Shown: positions 1-4,399 of the stretch, piece by piece | How the letters are laid out: each line of letters begins with the position of its first letter | Numbering within the stretch: the stretch's first letter is position 1 | Assembly: GCA_018830365.1 (NCBI GenBank) | Contig: JAHJSK010000046.1 | Coordinates: 1-5,067 of the forward strand | Direction: 5' to 3' | DNA: 5,067 nucleotides | Source: Patescibacteria group bacterium | GTDB taxonomy: Bacteria; Patescibacteriota; Minisyncoccia; Minisyncoccales; CG1-02-41-26 | Position numbers and translations under genes: made by a program | The notes under the pieces: generated by a model | Told to the model about the DNA's origin: nothing | The model's input: the letters and a program-made list of their open reading frames with translations, nothing else | Database searches by the model: none

Positions 1-35
1 CCCGCCAAAGTTTTGCTTCGCAAAATTTAGGCGGG
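1..35. repeat. GC-capped imperfect hairpin at left window edge
   Basis: The first 35 bases form an inverted repeat: CCCGCCAAAGTTTTGC at 1-16 pairs with GCAAAATTTAGGCGGG at 20-35 around a TTC loop. There is one A-A mismatch and one G-T wobble. No T-run follows on the plus strand, and the minus-strand continuation lies outside the window, so terminator function cannot be judged. It may be one arm of a larger element cut by the window edge. From 36 to 71 I see nothing recognisable. Confidence 0.6.
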
Positions 36-71
36 CGAGTGCCGAAAATACACCCCAGAAAATACTTTTTG

Positions 72-197
72 ACCTTGAATTACGAAATGTAAGATTTCAA
101 GAGACCCGACCTCTCTAACTTTCAACTTTCAACTTTCAACTTTCAACTATTAAGAGGTCGGGTCTCTCCACGCTTAAAGCATTTCGTAATTCAAGGT
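72..197. repeat. 126-bp nested palindrome with heptamer-repeat loop
   Basis: Two perfect inverted repeats are nested. The outer arms are CCTTGAATTACGAAATG (73-89) and its complement at 180-196, 17 bp, extendable by A72-T197. The inner arms are AGAGACCCGACCTCT (100-114) and its complement at 153-167, 15 bp. They are separated by an asymmetric internal loop (90-99 against 168-179). The terminal loop (115-152) holds about 4.5 tandem copies of AACTTTC (117-148). The perfect pairing of long arms with unequal internal loops suggests selection or recent spread as a unit. It lies just downstream of the 612-residue membrane protein gene. No transposase or terminal direct repeat is visible. Its role is unknown; it could be a non-autonomous mobile repeat, an RNA end-protecting structure or a recombination site. 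Confidence 0.8.
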
Positions 198-203
198 TTT
201 TCA

Positions 204-235
204 AAACCCCACCAAATGTACGGGGTTTATTTTTT
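204..235 (+). terminator. Rho-independent-like terminator, best oriented on plus strand
   Basis: AAACCCC (204-210) pairs with GGGGTTT (222-228) around an 11-nt loop and is followed on the plus strand by ATTTTTT (229-235). Read on the minus strand, the same hairpin overlaps the stop codon of the membrane-protein gene and is followed only by TGAAAAACC, a weaker tail. The orientation suits a converging gene to the left of the window. It may also end minus-strand transcription together with the large palindrome at 72-197. Confidence 0.5.
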
Positions 236-2065
236 AATTGGATAAATAGCAATCGCGGAAGCGCAGGACTCGCTAATAAAAATATTTAATCCCCCTAGGG
301 GATGACATTTATGAATCTGATAGGGGGTTAAGTCCATTTGACTCTCAAAAAATACCTCGGAGTGTGCGCCGGGAAAATTGGTATCTGTTATTTTGTGCTC
401 AAAAAGAGCAACCATACAATCCCCCTCAATGTAAATGGATTTAATCTTGTTATTAAAATCAACATTTTTTGGCGTTTTCTCGCTTCCATCTGCATTTAAT
501 TTATGTACTTCCTTATCAGCAGGAACATTTTTGGGATTGTAAATAGGAATCGACGATGAGATACTCAATTCAAGAGCGGCATATGCAATCCAGCGATGCT
601 CTTCATATTCTGGTAATTGCGCTTGTTCATTAACATATGCCAAACACTCGCCGCTATATTGCTTGCCAGTGCAAAGCCAAACTCGCTTGCAAACTGTCGG
701 ATCATCGCTTATCTCTCTAATCGTAACCGAGGACGCTTCTTTTTGATTTATGTGTCCGTATTTTCTTGCGCCGCCATATGCGAAAACGAGAGAGTCAACA
801 AAAATTCTCTCCGAATAAGAAGGGACACTTCCAGCTTCCACTTCGCTATCGGAATTTCCCTTTTCCATTTCTCTAAACCGCTTTTCAAAAAATATTTTCA
901 AATTTCCGCTATAATTGTCTTTTTCATGCAAAACAGCGATATAATCATTGTCCGCGCCATTTTTTATTTCAATTCTTTGGGCCGCATCATTAAAAGCAGT
1001 GTCGGACTTAGTAAAATCCTTGTCAGTATTTAGATATTGCTCTTCGCCTGGTTTGCCAGCGTAAAGATAAACCCCGGGGCTAATGTCCCTTATTTCAAAA
1101 GACATTGGCGGGTGAGCAACATCACCGCTACCATTGTGCGCGGAAGGATTAGAACAAGAAGTGAATCCCGGAATTTCCGGCACAAAATAGTCAATACTGC
1201 TCTTAAAATTTGCTGGGAGTACTTCAATTATTGTTATGTCGCCACCTTGAATAGGAACAGGAGTATTAGCTATATCTATCAACCCATCATTTTTTAGCTG
1301 TCCGTCAATAGTATATTCTGCTATTTTGTCGCCTTTAAAATTTTTGTTGCTGTAAGCAACAACTTTAAAGTTTTCCGAGCCCGACAAGAATCCAATATAT
1401 TTTAATTTAAAATTGCTAAAGGTTGTCGTTGCCATAGGGCAATCGTGAGCAGTATCACTGGCGTCTCTTTTACGTTCAAACTCCCCAAAAGTTGTTTCAG
1501 AATTCCAGAGTTTGTAATTTTGCGCGTCAGCCATTCTCTGTGGGAGATAAATAGCTTGTCCCTTGGCAACAATTTGCTCCACGCTATCTCCATTACGCAA
1601 TCCTCCTCCCACCCCCACCTTTCCGCTTAATCCTTCTTCCGTCAATAAAATCACTCCTTGATTGACCGTGGTTTTTTCCAATTTTAAAACAGTTAACTGC
1701 GGGTTAAGCGTAACCATTATTAAATAAGAAGCAAATAAAATCAAAAGACCCAATCCTGCTTTCCATATTCTACCCTTGGCTTCCCCTGTTGCGCCTGGGT
1801 TGCCAGTAGAGGAAAGATACAAAAACCCCGCGTAAATCAAAGAAAGAAACGCGGCAATCGCGCCGATAATAATTGCCCAGCTAGCAAAATATTTGATCGC
1901 GTCGCCAAGAGAAGAGTCGGAAGTGACATTTAATGATGTGCCCGGCACTTCGGGATAATCATAATCCAAGCCAGCGGCAACAATAAAATTAAAACTAAAA
2001 AAAAGAGAAACAAAAGAAACAAAGGCGACCACAAAAAAGATTTTTTTGGAATAATTGTGAAGCAT
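227..2065 (-). CDS. Exported membrane protein: T4SS-pilin-like N-terminus with beta/gamma-crystallin-like ectodomain
   Basis: 612 residues. Residues 1-31 look like a signal peptide (KK near the start, a Phe/Val-rich core, cleavage plausible after FIVAA). Two membrane helices follow at about 58-84 and 103-120, joined by a short loop with STGNPGATGEAKGRIW. This arrangement matches the T4SS_pilin/TrbC-VirB2-like proteins common in CPR genomes. Residues 130-612 should form a soluble domain outside the membrane. It contains recurrent motifs resembling beta/gamma-crystallin Greek keys: about 232-251 (VVAYSNKNFKG), 374-394 (IAVLHEKDNYSG), 459-478 (VWLCTGKQYSGECLAYV) and 549-574 (MVALFEHKITDTNFPG). 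Two of these follow FND/FNN-x-RIEI/SIYI strands. All eight cysteines (209, 304, 459, 465, 474, 550, 587, 601) lie in this part, which suggests disulfides in an oxidising compartment. A VirB2-like pilin would be only about 100 residues, so the long extension is notable. The ATG at 2065 has no Shine-Dalgarno. The gene begins 68 bp after jag. The function is unknown; a surface adhesin or inhibitor-like role is a guess. Confidence 0.85.
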   Translation of the reverse strand: MLHNYSKKIFFVVAFVSFVSLFFSFNFIVAAGLDYDYPEVPGTSLNVTSDSSLGDAIKYFASWAIIIGAIAAFLSLIYAGFLYLSSTGNPGATGEAKGRIWKAGLGLLILFASYLIMVTLNPQLTVLKLEKTTVNQGVILLTEEGLSGKVGVGGGLRNGDSVEQIVAKGQAIYLPQRMADAQNYKLWNSETTFGEFERKRDASDTAHDCPMATTTFSNFKLKYIGFLSGSENFKVVAYSNKNFKGDKIAEYTIDGQLKNDGLIDIANTPVPIQGGDITIIEVLPANFKSSIDYFVPEIPGFTSCSNPSAHNGSGDVAHPPMSFEIRDISPGVYLYAGKPGEEQYLNTDKDFTKSDTAFNDAAQRIEIKNGADNDYIAVLHEKDNYSGNLKIFFEKRFREMEKGNSDSEVEAGSVPSYSERIFVDSLVFAYGGARKYGHINQKEASSVTIREISDDPTVCKRVWLCTGKQYSGECLAYVNEQAQLPEYEEHRWIAYAALELSISSSIPIYNPKNVPADKEVHKLNADGSEKTPKNVDFNNKIKSIYIEGDCMVALFEHKITDTNFPGAHSEVFFESQMDLTPYQIHKCHPLGGLNIFISESCASAIAIYPIKK

Positions 2066-2068
2066 AAA

Positions 2069-2137
2069 TTAGCTTGTAGCTTATTAGCTTGTAGCTTATT
2101 AGCTAATGGCTAAAAAGCTAAAAAGCTAAAAAGCTAA
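2069..2137. repeat. AGCT ladder, 7/8-bp spacing, jag to membrane-protein junction
   Basis: Nine AGCT (one GGCT) words start at 2071, 2078, 2086, 2093, 2101, 2108, 2116, 2124 and 2132, with spacings 7,8,7,8,7,8,8,8. The left part is a 15-bp unit TTAGCTTGTAGCTTA repeated twice exactly; the right part is GCTAAAAA repeated three times. The array fills the whole gap and supplies the TAG stop of jag (CTA at 2134-2136). Similar ladders occur at 3418-3451 and 3990-4008. Confidence 0.9.
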
Positions 2138-2592
2138 TTAAGCGGCTTTGGCGCAATCACCACCCTTCTTTCTCTCCCTTCGCCCCGACTCTCTGAAACA
2201 ACATCCTGTCTTCCTTGCAAAGCGAGATGAATAATTCTTCTTTCAAAGGAAGACATAGGGGACAGGGCTTTTTCTTTTCCACTGTTCGCCGCTTCATCCG
2301 CGATATTTTTTGCCATTTCTTCTAAAAAACTGATTTTATTTTTTTTATATTCATTAACATCAAGGTCAATAAAAACCCTTTCTTCTAATTGCTTGTTAAT
2401 AATTCGCGCCAAAACATATTGTATGTCGCTTAAAATCTGGCCATTTTTGCCAATGAGAATTTCCGGAGTAACGCTGTTTATTTGAAAAGAAATTAAATCA
2501 CCCTCTATTTTTAGATTTTGAATCGTGTCTTTTCCACCCATTTTTTTGAAAAATTCCTCTATTGTTTTTTTTATTTTTGTGTCTCTATTCAT
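2134..2592 (-). CDS. jag: KH-R3H RNA-binding protein (Jag/KhpB), short form
   Basis: 152 residues. KhpB/Jag proteins are cytoplasmic RNA-binding proteins, usually encoded next to yidC and rnpA and tied to cell-wall synthesis and post-transcriptional control in Gram-positive bacteria. A KH-type domain occupies about residues 25-80 with the nucleic-acid-binding loop IGKNGQ (47-52). An R3H domain covers about 85-147 with the defining R118-xxx-H122 pair in SSFERRIIHLALQ. The C-terminal RGEGRERRVVI is typical of the family. The separate N-terminal Jag_N domain of longer homologues is absent, so this is the reduced form. The ATG at 2592 gives a sensible N-terminus; no Shine-Dalgarno is seen upstream, only AT-rich repeat. 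The TAG stop falls in the downstream AGCT ladder. The neighbour yidC, 77 bp upstream, agrees with the assignment. The name khpB is equally valid. Confidence 0.94.
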   Translation of the reverse strand: MNRDTKIKKTIEEFFKKMGGKDTIQNLKIEGDLISFQINSVTPEILIGKNGQILSDIQYVLARIINKQLEERVFIDLDVNEYKKNKISFLEEMAKNIADEAANSGKEKALSPMSSFERRIIHLALQGRQDVVSESRGEGRERRVVIAPKPLN

Positions 2593-2620
2593 GAATTAAG
2601 AATTATGAATTAAGAATTAT
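2593..2620. repeat. Two exact copies of a 14-bp AT-rich unit upstream of jag
   Basis: GAATTAAGAATTAT occurs at 2593-2606 and again at 2607-2620. Each unit is itself two near-identical heptamers (AATTAAG/AATTATG), so the basic period is again 7 bp. It ends one base before the jag start codon, where a ribosome binding site would be expected. Confidence 0.85.
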
Positions 2621-2668
2621 GCTGGACGCTTTTTAGCGGACTCCCCGTAGGGTTGATTACAAATTATT
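2620..2668. repeat. Diverged copy of a ~45-bp intergenic module (copy B)
   Basis: This stretch, starting GCTGGAC and containing GTAGGGTTGATTACAAATT, aligns by eye with 3810-3857 (GCTGGAC, then GTGGAGTTGGTTTATAATT). Both are preceded by GAATTATG and followed by a heptamer array. It contains two small hairpins: CGCT-TTTT-AGCG (2626-2637) and CCC-CGTA-GGG near 2643-2652. It fills most of the jag-yidC gap. The similarity is clear at both ends and poor in the middle, so common origin is likely but not certain. Confidence 0.5.
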
Positions 2669-2696
2669 TTTACACTTTACACTTTACACTTTGCGC
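2669..2696. repeat. TTTACAC heptamer array over the yidC 3' end
   Basis: TTTACAC is repeated three times exactly (2669-2675, 2676-2682, 2683-2689), followed by a variant TTTGCGC (2690-2696). On the minus strand it encodes the last residues of YidC (AQSVKCKV) and supplies its TAA stop, so the array reaches into the coding region and defines where the protein ends. Confidence 0.9.
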
Positions 2697-3404
2697 TTTT
2701 ATTATATATTGCTCTACGCAGGAAAACAAGGAGCTGGTTGCCCAGTAAAGGGAAATGAGCGATCCTAAATGCAAAAGGAAAAAAAATGTTATAAATGGCA
2801 AAACATAAATAACTTGCGTTTGCATTATTTGAGCAAATTTTTCTTTTCCATCTTCTTTTCCACCACTGCTTTTTGTCATGGAAAAAGAAATTTTTGATTG
2901 GATAAATTGAAATACTCCAGCCAAAAAAGCCAGCAAAAAACTGGGCTTACTTAAATTAATCGCGCCTAAAAATGTTAATTCTATGGCGGCAAAATGAGGA
3001 ACAAAACTATAAAGATTCGGACCTAAAATATTTTCACCTATGCCGTTTAAAAAAATTTGATATAAGGCGATAAAAATCGGCAGCTGTAAAAGCAAAGGCA
3101 AGAGAGAGGAAAAAGGATTGATTTTTTCTTTTTGGTAAAGTTCAAGAAGAGCTTGGGATTGTTTTTGCGCGTCCTCCTTGTATTTTTTTTGAATTTCTTT
3201 TATTTTTGGCTGGAGTTCAGCCATAACTTTTTGGGAACGAGCGGCGCTCAAAGAAAGCGGAGAGAGCGCCAATCTAATAATTAAAGTAAAAACAATAATC
3301 GCTATCCCAAAATCATGGAACGGCAAATAAGCGTAAAGTAAAATCAAGATATTCAGCAATGGCTGATATAAAACCGTATTAAAAAATGTTATTAAAAAAT
3401 TCAT
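2670..3404 (-). CDS. yidC: YidC/Oxa1 family membrane protein insertase
   Basis: 244 residues. YidC inserts membrane proteins into the cytoplasmic membrane, alone or with SecYEG. This is the short form without the large periplasmic domain of Gram-negative YidC, as in Gram-positive and CPR bacteria. A helix at about 32-52 carries the conserved positive groove residue R44 (LIIRLALSPL). A charged cytoplasmic hairpin follows (about 57-94, SQKVMAELQPKIKEIQKKYK). The second helix, about 96-120, has INPFSSLLPLLLQLPIFIAL, typical of the family. Later helices lie near 155-172, 197-212 and 214-234, with the hallmark LYW at 219-221 and a following Gln (Q232). The usual Pro-Ser-Gly before LYW is replaced by HLGSLIS. 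The last eight or so residues are encoded by a heptamer repeat array and probably vary. The ATG at 3404 lacks a Shine-Dalgarno. rnpA lies 38 bp upstream. Confidence 0.97.
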   Translation of the reverse strand: MNFLITFFNTVLYQPLLNILILLYAYLPFHDFGIAIIVFTLIIRLALSPLSLSAARSQKVMAELQPKIKEIQKKYKEDAQKQSQALLELYQKEKINPFSSLLPLLLQLPIFIALYQIFLNGIGENILGPNLYSFVPHFAAIELTFLGAINLSKPSFLLAFLAGVFQFIQSKISFSMTKSSGGKEDGKEKFAQIMQTQVIYVLPFITFFFLLHLGSLISLYWATSSLFSCVEQYIIKAQSVKCKV

Positions 3405-3417
3405 ACAATCAATAAAA

Positions 3418-3451
3418 AGCTAAAAAGCTACAAGCTAATAAGCTACAAGCT
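3418..3451. repeat. AGCT ladder between rnpA and yidC
   Basis: AGCT words begin at 3418, 3426, 3433, 3441 and 3448, with spacing 8,7,8,7, separated by A-rich or ACA/AATA linkers. It is the same vocabulary and rhythm as the ladder at 2069-2137. It overlaps the end of rnpA, giving its final Ser-Leu codons and TAG stop. Confidence 0.9.
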
Positions 3452-3778
3452 GCCCTTTTTTAAAAGTTTTTCCACTGCTTGTTTTATTTCCCAAAATTTT
3501 TTTTCTTCTATTCCTTTTTTCGTAAAAAAAATAATATCTTTACCCGATCTTATTTTATCTAAATTGGCTCTTACTGCTTCGCGAAGCCATCTTTTTATTT
3601 TATTCCTTACAGTCGCTTTTTTAGAAATTTTTTTGGAAACAACAAACCCCACTCTTGTTTGAGCCAAATCATTTTTTGCCTCTTTTAAAGACAAAAAAAA
3701 AGAATGAGAAAATTTTCCTTGTCTAATTACTTTTGTAAAGTCCTTGTTTTTTTTTAACCTGTTTTTTTTTGGCAACAT
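3443..3778 (-). CDS. rnpA: Ribonuclease P protein component
   Basis: 111 residues, about the usual length. RnpA binds the catalytic RNase P RNA and helps it recognise precursor tRNA for 5' leader removal in the cytoplasm. The N-terminus MLPKKNRLKKNKDFTKVIRQG is a standard RnpA opening, which supports the ATG at 3778. VGFVVSKKISKKATVRNKIK (residues 43-62) then WLREAVR contains the conserved RNR-type motif (V-R-N-K-x-K-R) that contacts the RNA. The protein is very Lys-rich. The gene follows rpmH, the classic order, but the gap is 273 bp instead of the usual short spacing or overlap; it is filled with repeats and holds a possible promoter at 3791-3818. No Shine-Dalgarno precedes the start. The last residues (GSL) and the TAG stop come from the AGCT ladder. 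Confidence 0.97.
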   Translation of the reverse strand: MLPKKNRLKKNKDFTKVIRQGKFSHSFFLSLKEAKNDLAQTRVGFVVSKKISKKATVRNKIKRWLREAVRANLDKIRSGKDIIFFTKKGIEEKKFWEIKQAVEKLLKKGSL

Positions 3779-3790
3779 TAAGTATGGGGA

Positions 3791-3818
3791 ATTATGGGTT
3801 TAGAATATCGCTGGACAA
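3791..3818 (-). promoter_or_regulatory. Possible promoter for rnpA-yidC-jag
   Basis: On the minus strand TTGTCC (3818-3813) and CATAAT (3796-3791) are separated by 16 bp, matching sigma-70 -35 and -10 boxes at 4/6 and 5/6. The -10 box lies 12 bp before the rnpA ATG, so a transcript would have almost no leader. AT-rich DNA gives many chance matches, so this is tentative. Confidence 0.3.
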
Positions 3819-3857
3819 TCTAAATGGCGAGACTTCTTGTGGAGTTGGTTTATAATT
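3810..3857. repeat. Diverged copy of a ~45-bp intergenic module (copy A)
   Basis: This is the partner of 2620-2668. Shared blocks are GCTGGAC at the left and GT-G-GTTG-TT followed by AATT at the right, with a heptamer array beginning next to it. A small hairpin CTTC-TTGT-GGAG lies where copy B has CCC-CGTA-GGG. Both copies sit a short distance upstream of a minus-strand start codon (rnpA here, jag for the other). Confidence 0.5.
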
Positions 3858-3883
3858 TTCAATTTTCAATTTTCAATTTTCAA
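3854..3883. repeat. AATTTTC heptamer array
   Basis: Four exact tandem copies of AATTTTC (3854-3860, 3861-3867, 3868-3874, 3875-3881) plus two bases. A fifth AATTTTC at 3968-3974 lies beyond the palindromic element at 3902-3965, as if the array or its flank had been interrupted. Confidence 0.92.
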
Positions 3884-3901
3884 ATCCCAATGAAATTCCA
3901 A

Positions 3902-3965
3902 TTCACCCTGTTAAATTCCGTAAGGCGGAAATTTTACTGAAAGTAAAATTATTTAACAGGGTAAA
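3902..3965. repeat. Three-way-junction palindromic element, copy 1
   Basis: The outer arms ACCCTGTTAAAT (3905-3916) and ATTTAACAGGGT (3951-3962) pair over 12 bp. Inside lie two hairpins without spare bases: TTCCG-TAAGG-CGGAA (3916-3930) and AATTTTACT-GAA-AGTAAAATT (3930-3950, 9 bp). The same outer arms occur at 4964-5024 with entirely different inner hairpins. The flanks TTC before the left arm and AAA after the right arm are asymmetric and show that this copy is inverted relative to the other. CAATT occurs on both sides (3899-3903 and 3967-3971), a possible but weak target duplication. It lies between rpmH and rnpA. Confidence 0.85.
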
Positions 3966-3989
3966 TCAATTTTCAAACAATTTCTAAAA

Positions 3990-4008
3990 AGCTACAAGCT
4001 AAAAAGCT
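3990..4008. repeat. Short AGCT ladder downstream of rpmH
   Basis: AGCT words begin at 3990, 3997 and 4005 (spacing 7, 8) in A-rich sequence, the same rhythm as the ladders at 2069-2137 and 3418-3451. From 4009 to the rpmH stop at 4052 nothing else is recognisable. Confidence 0.8.
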
Positions 4009-4051
4009 ATGGATTATTTTGTGCCTTGTGTTTTGACTTTATTCTGGTCAA

Positions 4052-4186
4052 TTAAACGGTTAATTTTTTTCTTCCCTTGGTTCTCCTTCGGTTAAGAATT
4101 TTTTTTCCGCTCTTTGTTTTTTGTCGCGCCATAAAGCCGCAAGTTCTTTGTCTTTTCTTTTTTTTTGGTTTATAAGTAATGCTCAT
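4052..4186 (-). CDS. rpmH: 50S ribosomal protein L34
   Basis: 44 residues, the normal length for bL34, a small, very basic protein of the large ribosomal subunit. The reading runs MSITYKPKKKKRQRTCGFMA and on through KSGKKILNRRRTKGRKK to LTV. It follows the family pattern (TYQPSKRKR..HGFRARM..K.GR..L..RR.KGR..LTV) along its whole length. Departures are Cys16 in place of the usual His before Gly-Phe, and Met19 where Arg is common; both are single-residue changes in an otherwise good match. The ATG at 4186 follows a run of A and lacks a Shine-Dalgarno at proper distance (AAGGCGG lies 14 or more bases away, in a hairpin). The gene precedes rnpA as in most bacteria, but upstream is ybeY with a terminator and not dnaA. 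Confidence 0.97.
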   Translation of the reverse strand: MSITYKPKKKKRQRTCGFMARQKTKSGKKILNRRRTKGRKKLTV

Positions 4187-4196
4187 TTTTTTTGAC

Positions 4197-4231
4197 TTGT
4201 CCGCCTTCATATAGATGTTAGGCACGGACAA
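4197..4231 (-). promoter_or_regulatory. Hairpin in the rpmH leader
   Basis: TTGTCC (4197-4202) and GCCT (4203-4206) pair with AGGC (4220-4223) and GGACAA (4226-4231), leaving a two-base bulge and a 13-nt loop. In the minus-strand transcript it ends about 10 nt before the rpmH ATG. A second weaker hairpin, CCAAT/ATTGG, lies at 4265-4284. The position suits translational control or protection of the 5' end. No known L34 leader motif is recognised, so this is structural evidence only. Confidence 0.45.
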
Positions 4232-4235
4232 AATT

Positions 4236-4258
4236 TAAACCTTTAATCTAAACCTTTA
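4236..4258. repeat. 10-bp direct repeat in rpmH leader
   Basis: TAAACCTTTA occurs at 4236-4245 and 4249-4258, separated by ATC (13-bp period). It lies between the two leader hairpins upstream of rpmH. It could be a protein-binding pair or simple chance in AT-rich DNA. Confidence 0.5.
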
Positions 4259-4301
4259 CCCGCGCCAATTTCTACAATTATTGGTGTGGGGATTTTACCA
4301 T

Positions 4302-4329
4302 ATAATAGACCTTTTTTTATTTTAATCAA
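4302..4329 (-). promoter_or_regulatory. rpmH: Likely rpmH promoter
   Basis: On the minus strand TTGATT (4329-4324) and TATTAT (4307-4302) are separated by 16 bp, giving fair sigma-70-type boxes. An alternative extended -10 (TGGTAAAAT) lies just downstream. It directly follows the ybeY terminator, where a new promoter is expected, and would give a leader of roughly 110 nt. The terminator tail and the -35 box overlap. Confidence 0.45.
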
Positions 4330-4375
4330 GAAAAATCCCTCACCTTTTTTCCTTTGGGAAAAAGGTGAGGGATTT
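4324..4375 (-). terminator. Strong intrinsic terminator downstream of ybeY
   Basis: AAATCCCTCACCTTTTT (4333-4349) and its exact complement at 4359-4375 form a 17-bp stem. Three more pairs (one wobble) extend it to 20 bp closed by a TTT loop. In the minus direction the transcript continues TTCTTGATT, a U-rich tail. The plus direction has only an A-rich follow-on, so it works best for ybeY transcripts. It isolates ybeY from rpmH. Confidence 0.85.
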
Positions 4376-4399
4376 AATTAAAAAATCCGCTACTTTTTT

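Noticed and set aside
2..118. Open plus-strand frame ending at 116-118, as a possible C-terminal gene fragment
   Set aside because: It runs through the hairpin at 1-35 and the arms of the large palindrome, with no family resemblance, so it is most likely chance.
72..197. Integron attC site
   Set aside because: Both stems are long and perfectly paired, without the short core sites or extrahelical bases of attC, and no cassette or integrase is seen.
617..1297. Two plus-strand open frames (617-1033 and 1037-1297)
   Set aside because: They lie antisense within the 612-residue gene, have low-complexity sequence with no family resemblance and no start context; the minus frame has a clear signal peptide and domain motifs.
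1402..1630. Short open frames on both strands (1402-1593 minus, 1445-1630 plus)
   Set aside because: Both overlap the long minus-strand gene in other frames and show no recognisable protein features.
3830..3845. DnaA box near TGTGGAGTT
   Set aside because: It differs from the TTATNCACA consensus at three positions and stands alone.
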